Assembly (NCBI GenBank): GCA_037447655.1
Contig: JBBHKE010001127.1
Span: 1-38,498, forward strand
Reading direction: 5' to 3'
DNA: 38,498 bases
Origin: Zygnema cylindricum
Taxonomy: Eukaryota > Streptophyta > Zygnematophyceae > Zygnematales > Zygnemataceae
In this document: in pieces, positions 1-12,239 of the stretch
Layout of the letters: each line of letters opens with the position of its first letter
How positions within the stretch are numbered: the first letter of the stretch is position 1
Position numbers and translations under genes: made by a program
The notes under the pieces: model-generated
What the model saw: the letters and a program-made list of their open reading frames with translations, nothing else
Told to the model about the DNA's origin: nothing
Database searches by the model: none

Positions 1-333
1 CCGGGAACAATAGATGATGTTTATTACAAATATATATGTTAGCACAAACTCAAATTTGTGTTAGAAACATGGTTTAGGGTTTTTTTTAACTATTTTTTTT
101 AGTGTTAACAATGGAAAGAGTTTCTTACCACTATTGTTGTTATGAAAAACACAAAATTGAGTTACAAACATGGTTTTGATTTTATTTTCCCTCTTTTTCT
201 AGCAACGAACAATAAATGATGTTTATTAGAAATATATTTGTTAGCACAAACTCAAGTTTGTGTTAGAAAAATGGTTTATGATTTTGTTTAACTATTTTTG
301 TGAGTGTTAACAATGTAAAGAGTTTCTTACCAC
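1..333. repeat. ~202-bp AT-rich tandem repeat, partial array
   Basis: The stretch starting near position 6 returns at about 208 with an offset of 202 bp (for example GTTAGCACAAACTCAA at both places, and AGTGTTAACAATG at 101 and 303). Each unit may itself be an old dimer of ~101 bp, because ACAAACATGGTTT-like text also recurs at half spacing. The second copy ends abruptly at about 333, where the decayed gag remnant begins, so this is a junction between a repeat and a broken retroelement. It is not the 40-bp satellite. No coding potential is seen. The left edge is cut by the window. Confidence 0.75.
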
Positions 334-334
334 T

Positions 335-1189
335 TCCTCAGATCACGCTTCCGCCAGTCACAACCGGGCTGTAAATGCAGTCACCCAGTCACTTCCCCTG
401 CGAAGCTCCAAAGTGCTTTCCCTCATAAGAATTATCCCCATGGTAATGCTCCAAGTCCATGAGGAGTCATCCATTCCCTGCATACAGTAAATAATGACTT
501 CGTACTCACCTGGGAGCTTCATAATTAGTGTATTAATCTTTCTCTCCTCCGATTCTACATATCCCTCGCTACCAAGCTCAACATATAATGCAGCAATATC
601 ATTGCAAAACTCTATCATGCTACCGCCTTTATAAACTTAGGCCTCTATTTCTTGTTTTACTAACTGCTGCCGCTGTATAGTCTCACTCTTATAAATCAGA
701 ATTAGTGCTTCCCAAATTTCCGATGACTTGGTGAGATTTAAAAGAGTGATAGCTATGGACTTAGACATATATCTAAGTATGGGATGTTTTGCTATAGTGT
801 TTTTATATTCCCAAATTTTCCTATCATTTTCTTCAGTTTTGTTCAGTTATAACCCCCACAAGTGGAACCGTGGCTTAGAGCCTAGCTCCCCTCACCATAG
901 GTGTCCCTTTGTCCTTCTCCCCTATTTCCCTTTCCATGGTAATGATCTTCCCTTCACCTTTCGTTGCATATGAACTCCGGTTGGTGTTCTGGGCTGCCCT
1001 AGATGATTCTCCATAGTGAGCTCCACCAAAGTAGGGTGGTGGACACCTCACTTGTCCCGAAACAATTACCCACAAGTGCTTTTCGAAAAGCAATCCCTCC
1101 ATCGTGAACTCCCAATAAGAAAAGTCTGTTCCATCGAACATTGGCACCCTAGATGGTGGGCCCATAACCTGAAATTCTATGGGCTCCAT
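335..1189 (-). pseudogene. gag: Ty1-copia gag remnant (minus strand), truncated and decayed
   Basis: Read on the minus strand this is the N-terminal part of a copia-type Gag (capsid) protein. The ATG at 1189 lies in a good context and is followed by the primer-site-encoded residues VMG and then a Gag N-terminus with PSRVPMFDGTDFSYW. Around 800-620 the frame gives the capsid-like pattern SSEIWEALILIY, then an in-frame TAA, then a stretch (618-358) with FCNDIAALYVELGSEGY and LIMKLPGEYEVIIY, the spacing typical of copia Gag. The middle (about 875-1000) is frameshifted or rearranged, a further stop follows at about 356, and the gene is cut near 334 by an unrelated tandem repeat. No nucleocapsid zinc knuckle or pol follows in the window. 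It is the same kind of protein as the gag at 16218 but clearly another family. It is not functional. Confidence 0.8.
1154..1169 (-). other. Primer-binding site, initiator tRNA-Met anticodon arm (half-tRNA type)
   Basis: On the minus strand, directly after the LTR end, lies GGTTATGGGCCCACCA. This is complementary to the anticodon arm of plant initiator tRNA-Met as I remember it (TGGTGGGCCCATAACC). It is the half-tRNA priming arrangement known from Drosophila copia and yeast Ty5, not the usual plant site complementary to the tRNA 3' end. The site lies inside the gag reading frame and encodes VMGP. Confidence 0.8.
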
Positions 1190-1538
1190 TGCCACACAGA
1201 ATTCGCAGGTCCAAATGAAGCTAATCTAGATAGTGCCGACTCCAAGTTAATATAAACCGAAATGATTGACCCCTTGACAATCAAAACCCCATTACAGCTT
1301 CACCTGTGTGGAATAAGACTTTCTGTGTGCTTAGTTTCACTACAGAATGCAAAGTTAGAATATGAGTTTAGGATTACATTCCCCACTTTGACTTTCCCTT
1401 AGAAATGCAGCCAACCAGGCAGGCAAAAACTCTGACCGACTACACCCCTATGTAGCCTGGACTCCCCTAAGTCCGCAGCAACAAGAATCATTGAATTTGG
1501 TCAACTGAATTGATAGTTATGGCTAGCCAAAGTTTGCC

Positions 1539-1545
1539 ATTTATA
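1539..1545 (-). promoter_or_regulatory. TATA box of the minus-strand LTR
   Basis: TATAAAT on the minus strand, followed by leader sequence and the gag ATG about 350 nt downstream. The ACGT repeats lie about 105-450 bp upstream of it. Confidence 0.5.
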
Positions 1546-1650
1546 CAAGGTGCTCTCTGGGAGAGGCAGCTACCTACCAGAAATATTCTAAGTTCTAAAC
1601 CCCTCTCTAAACCCTCTAGTATTGAGGTACGAATCAATCGCATTACTCTA

Positions 1651-1990
1651 TAGTACATAAAGGTACTATAGCCGGTGTACCTTCTATACGGTCATCGTAG
1701 AACACGGCTAAAAAGTCAACACATGTTTTATCCGGATTCGCTCTTGTAATCCTCGGAATTCCTACTTCCAAATCTTATCTCTCCACGTGGCGCCAGGTCA
1801 TGCCACGTCAGAAAACGTTACTGTACAAGAAAGTACAGTTGCCGGAGTACTTTCTGTACGGAGTGTACGATATTGCCACAATGTGACATTTGTCACATCC
1901 GGATTTGTTGTGTTCCATTCCGAAAATTCCGCAACCTCTACGATGTCGCCACGTGTCATCCGAAGTGGTGACGTCTGCAAACTGCCAAAT
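1651..1990. promoter_or_regulatory. Two diverged ~170-bp U3 repeats with inverted motifs and ACGT boxes
   Basis: Blocks at 1651-1693 and 1821-1862 share the order GTAC...GTAC...GCCGG...GTAC...TCT.TACGG with an offset of 170 bp. Text further on (ATCCGGATT at about 1730 and 1900; CCACGTGG at 1783 and GCCACGTGTC at 1948) is also repeated. The second copy has a near-perfect inverted repeat, GTACAAGAAAGTAC against GTACTTTCTGTAC. ACGT cores at 1783-1790, 1803-1809, 1949-1957 and 1968-1973 are the type bound by plant bZIP factors. They lie upstream of the minus-strand TATA box, as enhancer repeats of an LTR would. Confidence 0.55.
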
Positions 1991-3199
1991 TATCCTTTCA
2001 CGTAGCCGGCGCTAATCACGGCCGTCCGATGTATTTCGGCATTCAATTGTAGCTGTTGAAAATTGGTGAGCGATATTTGTTTCGCTATCGAAACAAATGT
2101 ACGTTATCCCTTCCGTCCCCGTACCGTACTCCGTACTAAATTAAACTGTCACTATGTACTAAATATCGTAACCCAGTTAAATGGAAAATCCTACCTATAA
2201 CTATTTAAATATTTATCAAACCCTACATGAACTAGCACTAGTCCTAGACTAAATGGACAAAGCTAACGGCTACCGGACGTTTGACAGACGGTAGGTACCA
2301 GGATCAATTCCTGGGTCCGTCAAATACCTTTTCGGTAAACATACCTATTATCTTTTCCTGTCTCTCTGGAAAGCTTAGGCAGCCATGGCTCTAGCTCCCT
2401 CTCCAGCCTTCAGTGACTACGACAAGTGTGGGGGCTTGGAGAAGGGAGTCAGAGGCAGACTGCCTCAACACTTTTCTATCTAAAAAAGACCTAGAAAATA
2501 CCCAAATATCAAAAATTGTTACCTAAATTACAAAAACTGTTAGCGAAAACAAAAATTGTTACCTATATCACAAAAACTGTTAGTGATAACAATAATTGTT
2601 TTATAAAATACACAAACAGTTAGTGAGAACAAGAATTCCCACCTAAATTAACGAAACCGTAAGCTATTACAGGAATTGTTATCTAAATTACACAAACTGT
2701 TTGCGCTTACAAGAATTGCTACCTAAATTACAACAACTGTTAGCGATAACAAGAATTGTTACCAATATTACAAAAACGGTTAGTGATAATAAGAATTGTG
2801 ACCTAAATTACACAAACTGTTACGGATAAATAGAATTGTTACCTAAATTACACAAACAGTTAGCGATAACAAAAATTGTTTCCTAAATTACACAAACGGT
2901 TAGCGATAACAAGAATTGTTACCTAAATTACACAAACAGTTAGCGATAACAAGAATTGTGACCTAAATAACACAAACTGTTAACGATAACAAGAATTGTT
3001 ACCTTAATTACAAAAACTGTTAGCGATAACAAAAATTGTTACCTAAATTACAAAAACTAATAGCTATAAAACCCTTGTTACCTAACTTACACAAACTATT
3101 AGCTTTAACAAGAATTGAACCTAAATTACAAAAACTGTTAGCGATAACTAGAATTGTTACCTAAATTACACAAACTTTTAGCGATAATTAGAATTTGTT

Positions 3200-3325
3200 G
3201 TAGGTCATGGGCATTAAGACTCGGCTGTGATCCACTCCCACTAGGAGCCACACTTGCTCCAGCAGGAGCAGGTGGAGCACTAGGGCTAATAGGAGCACTT
3301 GCAATAGGAGCTGAGCCATTATCAG
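3200..3325 (-). other. 126-bp non-satellite insert, open Pro/Ala/Ser-rich frame
   Basis: The 40-bp pattern stops at about 3199 and resumes at about 3326. The insert is richer in G+C than the array. On the minus strand it is open throughout, giving about 42 codons with repeated SAP motifs (GSAPIASAPISPSAPPAPAG) and the end SQPSLNAHDLQ. There is no start codon of its own, and the flanking satellite supplies the apparent ORF ends. It looks like a scrap of a protein-coding sequence, perhaps from a transposon, captured during repair. I do not recognise the protein. Confidence 0.6.
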
Positions 3326-4680
3326 ACAAAACTGTTAGCGATAACAAGAATTGTTACCAAAATTACACAAATTTTAGCGATAACAATAATTGTTACCTAA
3401 ATTACAAAAACTAATAGCTATAACAAGATTTGTTACCTAGCTTACACAAACTGTTAGCGTTAACTAGAATTGAACCAAAATTACAAAAACTGTTAGCGAT
3501 AACTAGAATTTTTACCTAAATTACACAAATTTTTAGCGATAACAAGAATTGTTACCTAAATTACACAAACAATTAGCGATAACAACAATTGTTTCCTATA
3601 TTACAAAAACGGTTAGCGATAACAAGAATAATTACCTAAATTAACCAAACATTTAGCGATAACAATAATTGTTACCTAAACTACACAAACTGTTAGCGAT
3701 AACAATAATTCTTACCTAAATTAACGAAATAGTTAGCGAAAACATAAACCATTATCTAAATTACACAAAATGTTTGCGCTTACAGGATTTGTTACCTAAC
3801 TTACACAAACTGATAGCGATAACAATAATTGTTACCTATATTACACAAACTGTTAGCGATAACAAGAATTGTTACCTAAATTACACAAACAGTGAGCGAT
3901 AATAAGAATTGTTACCTAAATTACAAAAATTGTTAGCGATAACAAGAATTTTCACCTAAATTACACAAACAGTTAGCGATAACAAGAATTGTTTCCTAAA
4001 TTACACAAACTGTTAGCGATAACAAGAATTGTTACCTAAATTAAACAAACAGTTAGCGATAACAAGAATTGTTTCCTCAATTACACAAACGGTTAGCGAT
4101 AACAAGAATTGTTACCTAAATTACACAAGCAGTTAACGATAACAAGAATTGTTACCTAAATTACAAAAGCTGTTAGCGATAACAAAAATTGTTACCTACC
4201 TTACACAAACGGTTAGCGATAACAAGAATTGTTACCTAAATTACAAAAACAGTTAGCGATAACATCAATTGTGACCTAAAGTACACAAATTGTTAGCGAT
4301 AACAAGAATTGTTACCTAAATTACAAAAATTGTTAGGCATAACAAGAATTGTTACCTAAATTACAAAAACTGTTAGCGATAACAAGAATTGTTAACAAAA
4401 TTACAAAAACTAATAGCGATAACAAGAATTGTTACCTTACTTACACAAACTGTTAGCGTTAACAAGAATTGAATCTAAATTACAAAAATTGTTAGCGATA
4501 ACTAGAAATGTTACCTAAATTACACACTGTTAGCGATAAAAAGAATTGTTACCTAAATTACAGAAACAGTTAGCGATAACAACAATTGTTTTTTATATTA
4601 CAGAAACGGTTAGCGATAACAAAAATAATTACCTAAATTAACCAAACAGTTAGCGATAACAATAATTGTTACCTAAATTA

Positions 4681-6140
4681 CACAAACTGTTAGCGATAAC
4701 AAGAATTCTTACCTAAATTAATGAAACAGTTAGCGAAAACAAGAATCATTATCTAAATTACAGAAACTGTTTGCGCTTACAGGAATTGTTACCTAACTTA
4801 CACAAACTGTTAGTATATAACAAAAATTGTTACCTATATTACACAAACTGTTAGCGATAACAACAATTGTTACCTAAATTACACAAACAGTTAGCGATAA
4901 TAAGAATTGTTACCTAAATTACAAAAGTTGTTAGCGATAACAAGAATTTTTACCTAAATTACACAAACAGTTAGCGATGACAAGAATTGTTTCCCAAATT
5001 ACATAAACTATTAGCGATAACAAGATTTGTTACCTAAATTAACCAAACAGTTAGCGATAACAACAATAGTTACCTAAATTACACAAATAGTTAGCGATAA
5101 CAAGAATTGTTACCTAAATTACACAAACAATTAGCAATATCAAGAATTGTTACCTAAATTAACCAAATAGTAAGCGATAACAGGAATTGTTATCTAAATT
5201 ACACAAACTTTTTGCGCTTACAAGAATTGTGACCTAAATTTCACAAACAGTTAGCGATTACAAGTATTGTTACCTAAATTACAAAAACTGTTAGCGATAA
5301 CAAGAATCGTTACCTAAATTACACAAACTGTTAGCGATAACAGGAATTGTTACCTCAATTACACAAATAGTTAGCGATAACAAGAATTGTTACCTAAATT
5401 ACAAAAATTGTTAGGGATAACAAGAATTGTTACCTAAATTACAGAAACTGTTAGCGATAACAAAAATTGTGACCTAAATTACACAAACAGTTAGCGATAA
5501 CAAGAAATGTTACCTAAATTACAAAAACTGTTAGCGATAACAAAAATTGTTACCTAAATTACACAAAGTGTTAGCGATAACAAGAATTGTGACCTAAATT
5601 ACACAATCAGTTAGAGGTAACAAGAATTGTGACCTAAATTGCACAAACTGTTAGCAATAACAAGAATTGTTACCAAAACTACAAAAACTGTTAGCGATAA
5701 CAAGAATTATTACCTTTATTACAAAATTTGTTAGCGATAACAAGAATTGTGACCTAAATTATACAAACTGTTAGGGATAACAAGAATTGTTACCTTAATT
5801 ACACAAACTGTTAGCGATAACAAGAATTGTGACCTAAATAACACAAACTGTTAGCGATAACAAGAATTGTTACCTAACTTACACAAACGGTTAGCGATAA
5901 CAAGAGTTCTTACCTAAATAACAAACACTATTAGCGATAACAAGAATATTTACCTTAATCAATCAAAAAGTTAGCGATAACAGGAATTTTTATCTAAATT
6001 ACAAAATTGTTTGCGCTTACAGGAATTGTTTCCTAACTTACACAAACTTAAAGCGATAACAAAAATAGTTACCTAAATTACAAAAACAAATAGCAATAAC
6101 AAAAATTGTGACCTAAAGTACACATTTTGTTAGCGATAAC
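4681..6140 (+). repeat. Higher-order satellite segment A (copy 1)
   Basis: This stretch of about 36 monomers matches 7160-8740 monomer by monomer, sharing rare variants such as TTAGTATATAAC (4811 and 7291), TTAGAGGTAACAAG, and the AAAGCGATAAC / CACATTTTGTTAGCG run near 6050-6135 and 8650-8740. The offset is 2480 bp (62 monomers) at the left and 2600 bp (65 monomers) at the right, so three monomers were gained or lost after duplication. Confidence 0.8.
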
Positions 6141-7159
6141 AAGAATTGTTACCTAAATTACAAAAATTGTTAGCGATAACAAGAATTGTTACCTAAGTTA
6201 CACAAACAGTTGACGATAACAAAAATTGTGACCTAAATAACACAAACTATTAGCGATAAAACCAATTATTACCTAAATTACAAAAACAATTAGAGATAAC
6301 AAGAATTGTTACCTAAATTACACAAACAATTAGCGATAACAAGAATTGTTACCTAAATTAACCAAACAGTTAGCGATAACAAAAATTGTTACCTAAATTA
6401 TACAAACTGTTAGCGATAACAACAATTGTTACCTAAATTACAAGAACTGTTAGCGATAACAAAAATTGTTACCAAAATTACACAAACAATTAGCGATAAC
6501 AAGAATTGTTACCTAAATTAACCAAACAGTTAGCTATGCCAAAATTTTGTACCTAAATTACACAAACCGTTAGCGATAACAAGAATTGTTACCTAAATTA
6601 ACCAAACAGTTATCGATAACAAGAATTGTTACCTAAATTACAAAAACTAATAGCGATAACAAGAATTGTGACCTAAATTACACAAACTGTTAGCGATAAC
6701 AAAAATTGAAACCTAACTTACACAAACTATTAGCGATAACAAAAATTGTTACCTAAATTACAAAAACTCATAGCAATAACAAGAATTGTTACCTAAATTA
6801 CACAAACTGTTAGCGATAACTAGAATTGTCACCTAAATTACAAAAACTAATAGCGATAACAAGAATTGTTACCTAAATTACACAAACTGTTAGCAATAAC
6901 AAAAATTGTTACCTAAATTACACAAACTGTTAGCGATAACAAGAATTGTTACCTAAATTACACAAATACTTAGCGATAACAAGAATTGTTTCCTAAATTA
7001 CAAAAACGGTTAACGATAACAAAAATAATTACCTAAATTAACCAAACAGTTAGCGATAACAATTATTGTTACCTAAATTACACAAACTGTTAGCGATCAC
7101 AAGAATTGTTACTTAAACTACACAAATTGTTAGCGATAACAAGAATTGTTGTCTAAATT

Positions 7160-8740
7160 TCAAAAACAGTTAGCGATAACAAGAATTGTTGCCTAAATTA
7201 ACGAAACAGTTAGCAATAATAGGAATTGTTATCTAAATTACACAAACTGTTTGCGCTTACAAGAATTGTTACCTAACTTACACAAACTGTTAGTATATAA
7301 CAAAAATTGTTACCTATATTACACAAACTGTTAGCGATAACAACAATTGTTACCTAAATTACACAAACAGTTAGCGATAATAAGAATTGTTACCTAAATT
7401 ACAAAAATTGTTAGCGATAACAAGAATTTTTACCTAAATTACACAAACAGTTAGCGATAACAAGAATTGTTTCCTAAATTACACAAACTATTAGCGATAA
7501 CAAGAATTGTTACCTAAATTAACCAAACATTTAGCGATAACAACAATTGTTACCTAAATTACACAAATTGTTAGCGATAACAAGAATTGTTACTTAAACT
7601 ACACAAATTGTTAGCGATAACAAGAATTGTTCCCTAAATTACAAAAACTGTTAGCGATAACAAGAATTGTTACCTAAATTACACAAATTGTTAGCGATAA
7701 CAAGAATTGTTACCTAAATTACACAAACAATTAGCAATATCAAGAATTGTTACCTAAATTAACCAAATAGTTAGCGATAACAGGAATTGTTATCTAAATT
7801 ACACAAACTTTTTGCGCTTACAAGAATTGTGACCTAAATTACACAAACAGTTAGCGATAACAAGAATTGTTACCTAAATTACAAAAACTGTTAGCGATAA
7901 CAAGAATCGTTACCTAAATAACACAAACTGTTAGCGATAACAGGAATTGTTACCTCAATTACACAAATAGTTAGCGATAACAAGAATTGTTACCTAAATT
8001 ACACAAACTGTTAGGGATAACAAGAATTGTTACCTAAATTACAAAAACTGTTAGCGATAACAACAATTGTGACCTAAATTACACAAACAGTTAGCGATAA
8101 CAAGAAATGTTACCTAAATTACAAAAACTTTTAGCGATAACAAAAATTGTTACCTAAATTACACAAAGTGTTAGCGATAACAAGAATTGTTACCTAAATT
8201 ACACAAACAGTTAGAGGTAACAAGAATTGTGACCTAAATTGCACAAACTGTTAGCAATAACAAGAATTGTTACCTAAACTACAAAAACTGTTAGCGATAA
8301 CAAGAATTATTACCTTTATTACAAAATTTGTTAGCGATAACAAGAATTGTGACCTAAATTATACAAACTGTTAGGGATAACAAGAATTGTTACCTTAATT
8401 ACACAAACTGTTAGCGATAACAAAAATTGTGACCTAAATAACACAAACTGTTAGCGATAACAAGAATTGTTACCTAACTTACACAAACGGTTAGTGATAA
8501 CAAGAGTTCTTACCTAAATAACAAACACTATTAGCGATAACAAGAATATTTACCTTAATCAATCAAAAAGTTAGCGATAACAGGAATTTTTATCTAAATT
8601 ACAAAATTGTTTGCGCTTACAGGAATTGTTTCCTAACTTACACAAACTTAAAGCGATAACAAAAATAGTTACCTAAATTACAAAAACAAATAGCAATAAC
8701 AAAAATTGTGACCTAAAGTACACATTTTGTTAGCGATAAC
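7160..8740 (+). repeat. Higher-order satellite segment A (copy 2)
   Basis: Partner of the segment at 4681-6140. Order and private variants of the monomers are the same, with a net three-monomer length difference. This points to unequal exchange or segmental duplication inside the array. Confidence 0.8.
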
Positions 8741-11700
8741 AAAAATTGTTACCTAAATTAACCAAACAGTAAGCGATAAGAGAAATTGTTTTCAAAATTA
8801 CACAAACTGTTTGCGCTTACAGGAATTGTTACCTAACTTACACAACCAGTTAGCGATAACAAGAATTGTTACCTAAATTCAAAAACTGTTAGCGATATCA
8901 AGAATTGTTACCTAAATAACACAAACTGTTAGCGATAACAAGAATTGTTACCTAAATTACACTAACAATTAGCGATAACAAGAATTGTTTCCTAAATTAC
9001 ACAAATTGTTAGCGATAACAAGAATTGTTACCTGAATTACACAAACACTTAGAGATAACACAAATTGTTACCTAAAACACAAAATTGTTAGCGATAACAA
9101 GAAATGTTACCTAAATTACAAAAACTGTTAGCGATAACAAGAATTGTAACCTAAATTACACAAACTGTTAGCAATAACAAGAATTGTTACCTAAATTACA
9201 CAAATAGTTAGCGATAACAAGAATTGTGACCTAAATTACACAAACTGTTGGTGATAACAAAAATTGTTACCAAAATTTTAAAAACAATTAGCGATAACAA
9301 TAATTGTTGCCTAAATTACACAAACTGTTAGCAATAACAAGAATTGTTACCTAAATTACACAAACTGTAAGCGATTACAAGAATTGTTACCTAAATTACA
9401 CAAACAGTTGGCAATTATAAGAATTGTTACCTAAATTTACCAAACAGTTAGCGATAACAAAAATTGTTATCAAAATTACACAAACTGTTTGCGCTTACAG
9501 GAATTGTTACTTAACTTACAGAACCAGTTAACGATAACAAGAATTGTTACCTAAATTACAAAAACAGTTAGCGATAACAAAAATTGTTACCTAAATTACA
9601 CAAACTGTTAGCGATAACAAGAATTGTTATCTTAATTACACAAACAGTTAGCGATATCAAGAATTGTGACCTAAATTACACAAACTGTTAGCGATAACAA
9701 TAATTGTTACCTAAATGACAAAAACAATTAGCGATAAAAAAAATTCTTACCTAAATTACACAAACTGTTTGCGCTTACAAGAATTGTCACCTAACTTACA
9801 CAAACTGTTAGCGATTACAAGAATAGTGACCTAAATTACACAAACACTTAGCGATAACAATAATTGTGACCCATATTACACGAACTGTTAGCAATTACAA
9901 GAATTGTTACCTATATTACAAAAATTGTTAGCGATAACAAGAATTGTTACCTAAATTACACAAACTTTTAGCGATAACTAGAATTGTTACCTAAATTACA
10001 CAAACAGTTTGCGATAACAAAAATTGTTATCAAAATTACACAAACTGTTTGCGCATAGAGCAATTATTACCTAACTTACACAAAATGTTAGCGATAACAA
10101 GAATTGTTACCTAAATTACACAAACATTTAGCGATAACAAGAATTCTGACCAAATTACACAAACAGTTAGCGATAACAAGAATTGTTACCTAACTTACAC
10201 AAACTATTAGCGATAACAAGAATTGTTACCTAACTTACACAAACTCTTAGGGATAACAAGAATTGTTACCTAAATTACAAAAAAGTTAGCGATAACAAGA
10301 ATTGTTACCTAAATTACACAAACAATTGACGATAACAAGAATTCCTTATTGACCTTAAATTACACAAATTGTTAGCCATAACAACAATTGTTACCTAAAT
10401 TACCAAAATTGTTGACGATAACAAGAATTGTTACCAAAATTAACCAAACAGTTAGCGATAACAAAAATTGTTACCTAAATTACACAAACTATTAGCGATA
10501 ACAAGAATTGTTACTTAAACTAAACAAATTGTTAGCAATAACAAAAATTGTTACCTAACTTACACAGACTGTTAGCGATAACAAAAATTGTTAACTAAAT
10601 TACACAAACAGTTAGCGATAAAAAGAATTGTTTCCTAAATTACAAAAACAGTTAGCGATAACAAAAATAATTACCTAAATTAACCAAACAGCTAGAAATA
10701 ACAATAATATTGACCTAAATTACACAAACAGTTAGCGATAACAAAAAAATTTACTTAAAATACAAAAATTGTTAGCGATAACAGGAATTGTTATCTAAAT
10801 TACACAAACAGTTAGCGCTTACAATAATTGTTACCTAACTTACACAAACTGTTAGCGATAACAAGAATTGTTACCTAAATTACACAAACTGTTAGCGATA
10901 ACAAGAATTGTCACCTAAATTAGACAAACAGTTGACGGTTACCTAAATTACACAAACTAATAGCAATAACAAGAATTCTTACCTAACTTACACAAACTAT
11001 TAGCGATAACAAAAATTGTTTCCTAAATTACTCAAATAGTTAGCGATAACAAGAATTGTGACCTAAATAACACAAACTGTAAACGATAACAAGAATTTTT
11101 ACCTAAATTACACAAACAGTAAGCGATAACAAGAATTGTTACCTAAATTACACAAACAGTTGACGATAACAAGAATTGTTACCTAAATTAACCAAACAGT
11201 TAGCGATAATAAAAATTGTTACCTAAATTACACAAACTATTAGCGATAACAAGAATTGTTACTTAAACTACACAAATTGTTAGCGATAACAAAAATTGTT
11301 ACCTAAATTACAAAAACTATTAGCGATAACAAGAATTGTTACCTAAATTACACAAACTGTTAGCGATAACAAGAATTGTTACCTAACTTACACAAACTGT
11401 TAGCTATAACAAGAATTGTTACCTAAATTACACAAACAGTTAACGAGAACATGAATTGTTACCTAAATTAACGAAACAGATAGCGATAACAGGAATTGTT
11501 ATCTAAATTACACAAACACTTTGCGCTTACAAGAATTTTTACCTAGTTTACAAAAACTATTAGCGATAACAATAATTGTTACCTAAATTACACAAACAGT
11601 TAGCAATAACAACAATTGTTACCCAAATTACACAAACTGTTAGCGATAACAAGAATTGTTACTTAAACTACACAAATTATTAGCGATAACAAGAATTGTT

Positions 11701-12239
11701 ATCTAATTTAACCTAACAGTTAGCGACAACAAGAATTGTTATCTAAATTACACAAACTGTTTGCGTTTACAGGAATTGTTACCTAATTTACACAAACTAT
11801 TAGCAATAACAGGAATTGTGACCTAAATTACATAAACAGTTAGCCATAACATGAATTGTTACCTAAATTACAAAAAATGTTAGCGATAACAAGAATTGTT
11901 ACCTAAATTACACAAATAGTTAGCGTTAACAAGAATGGTGACCTAAATTAAACAAACTGTTAGCGATAACAAGAATTGTTACCAAAATTACAAAAACTCT
12001 TAGCGATAACAAGAATTGTTACTTATATTACAAAAACTGTTAGTGATAAGAAGAATTGTTTCCTAAATTATAGAAACGGTTAGCGATAACAAGAATTGTA
12101 ACCTAATTACACAAACAGTTAGCGATAACAAGAATTATAACCTAAATAACACAAACTGTTAACGATAAAAAGAATTATTACCTAAATTACACCAACTGTT
12201 AGCGATAACAAGAATTGTTACCTAAATTACAAAAACAGT

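Larger units (their letters stand above)
1170..2470 (-). mobile_element. Probable 5' LTR of the minus-strand copia element
   Basis: The inner end is well placed: on the minus strand ...TTTCA at 1170 is followed at once by the primer-binding site. The outer end is proposed at 2470, where minus-strand TGTTGAGG begins, matching the TGTTG start of the other LTRs here, next to a 7-bp palindrome (GAGGCAG A CTGCCTC, 2452-2466). That gives about 1.3 kb. Reading in transcript order there are two ACGT-rich repeats, a TATA box at 1545-1539, a leader and the gag ATG at 1189, which is what an LTR of this kind should show. The second LTR would lie left of the window, so the outer boundary and target duplication (CTTTT at 2471-2475 is only a guess) are unconfirmed. 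Lines of AT-rich and G/C-box text between 1190 and 1640 are leader with no gene. Confidence 0.6.

Noticed and set aside
728-1255. Plus-strand ORFs at 728-973 and 1016-1255
   Set aside because: They are antisense to a recognisable gag remnant and have no domain features.
2385-2483. Small plus-strand ORF (32 codons, good start context GCAGCCATGG)
   Set aside because: It crosses the proposed LTR edge, has no recognisable domain, and no primer site or gag follows. It is probably chance.
3138-3414. Open frames on both strands around the 126-bp insert
   Set aside because: Starts and ends lie in satellite DNA. Only the insert itself is worth noting.
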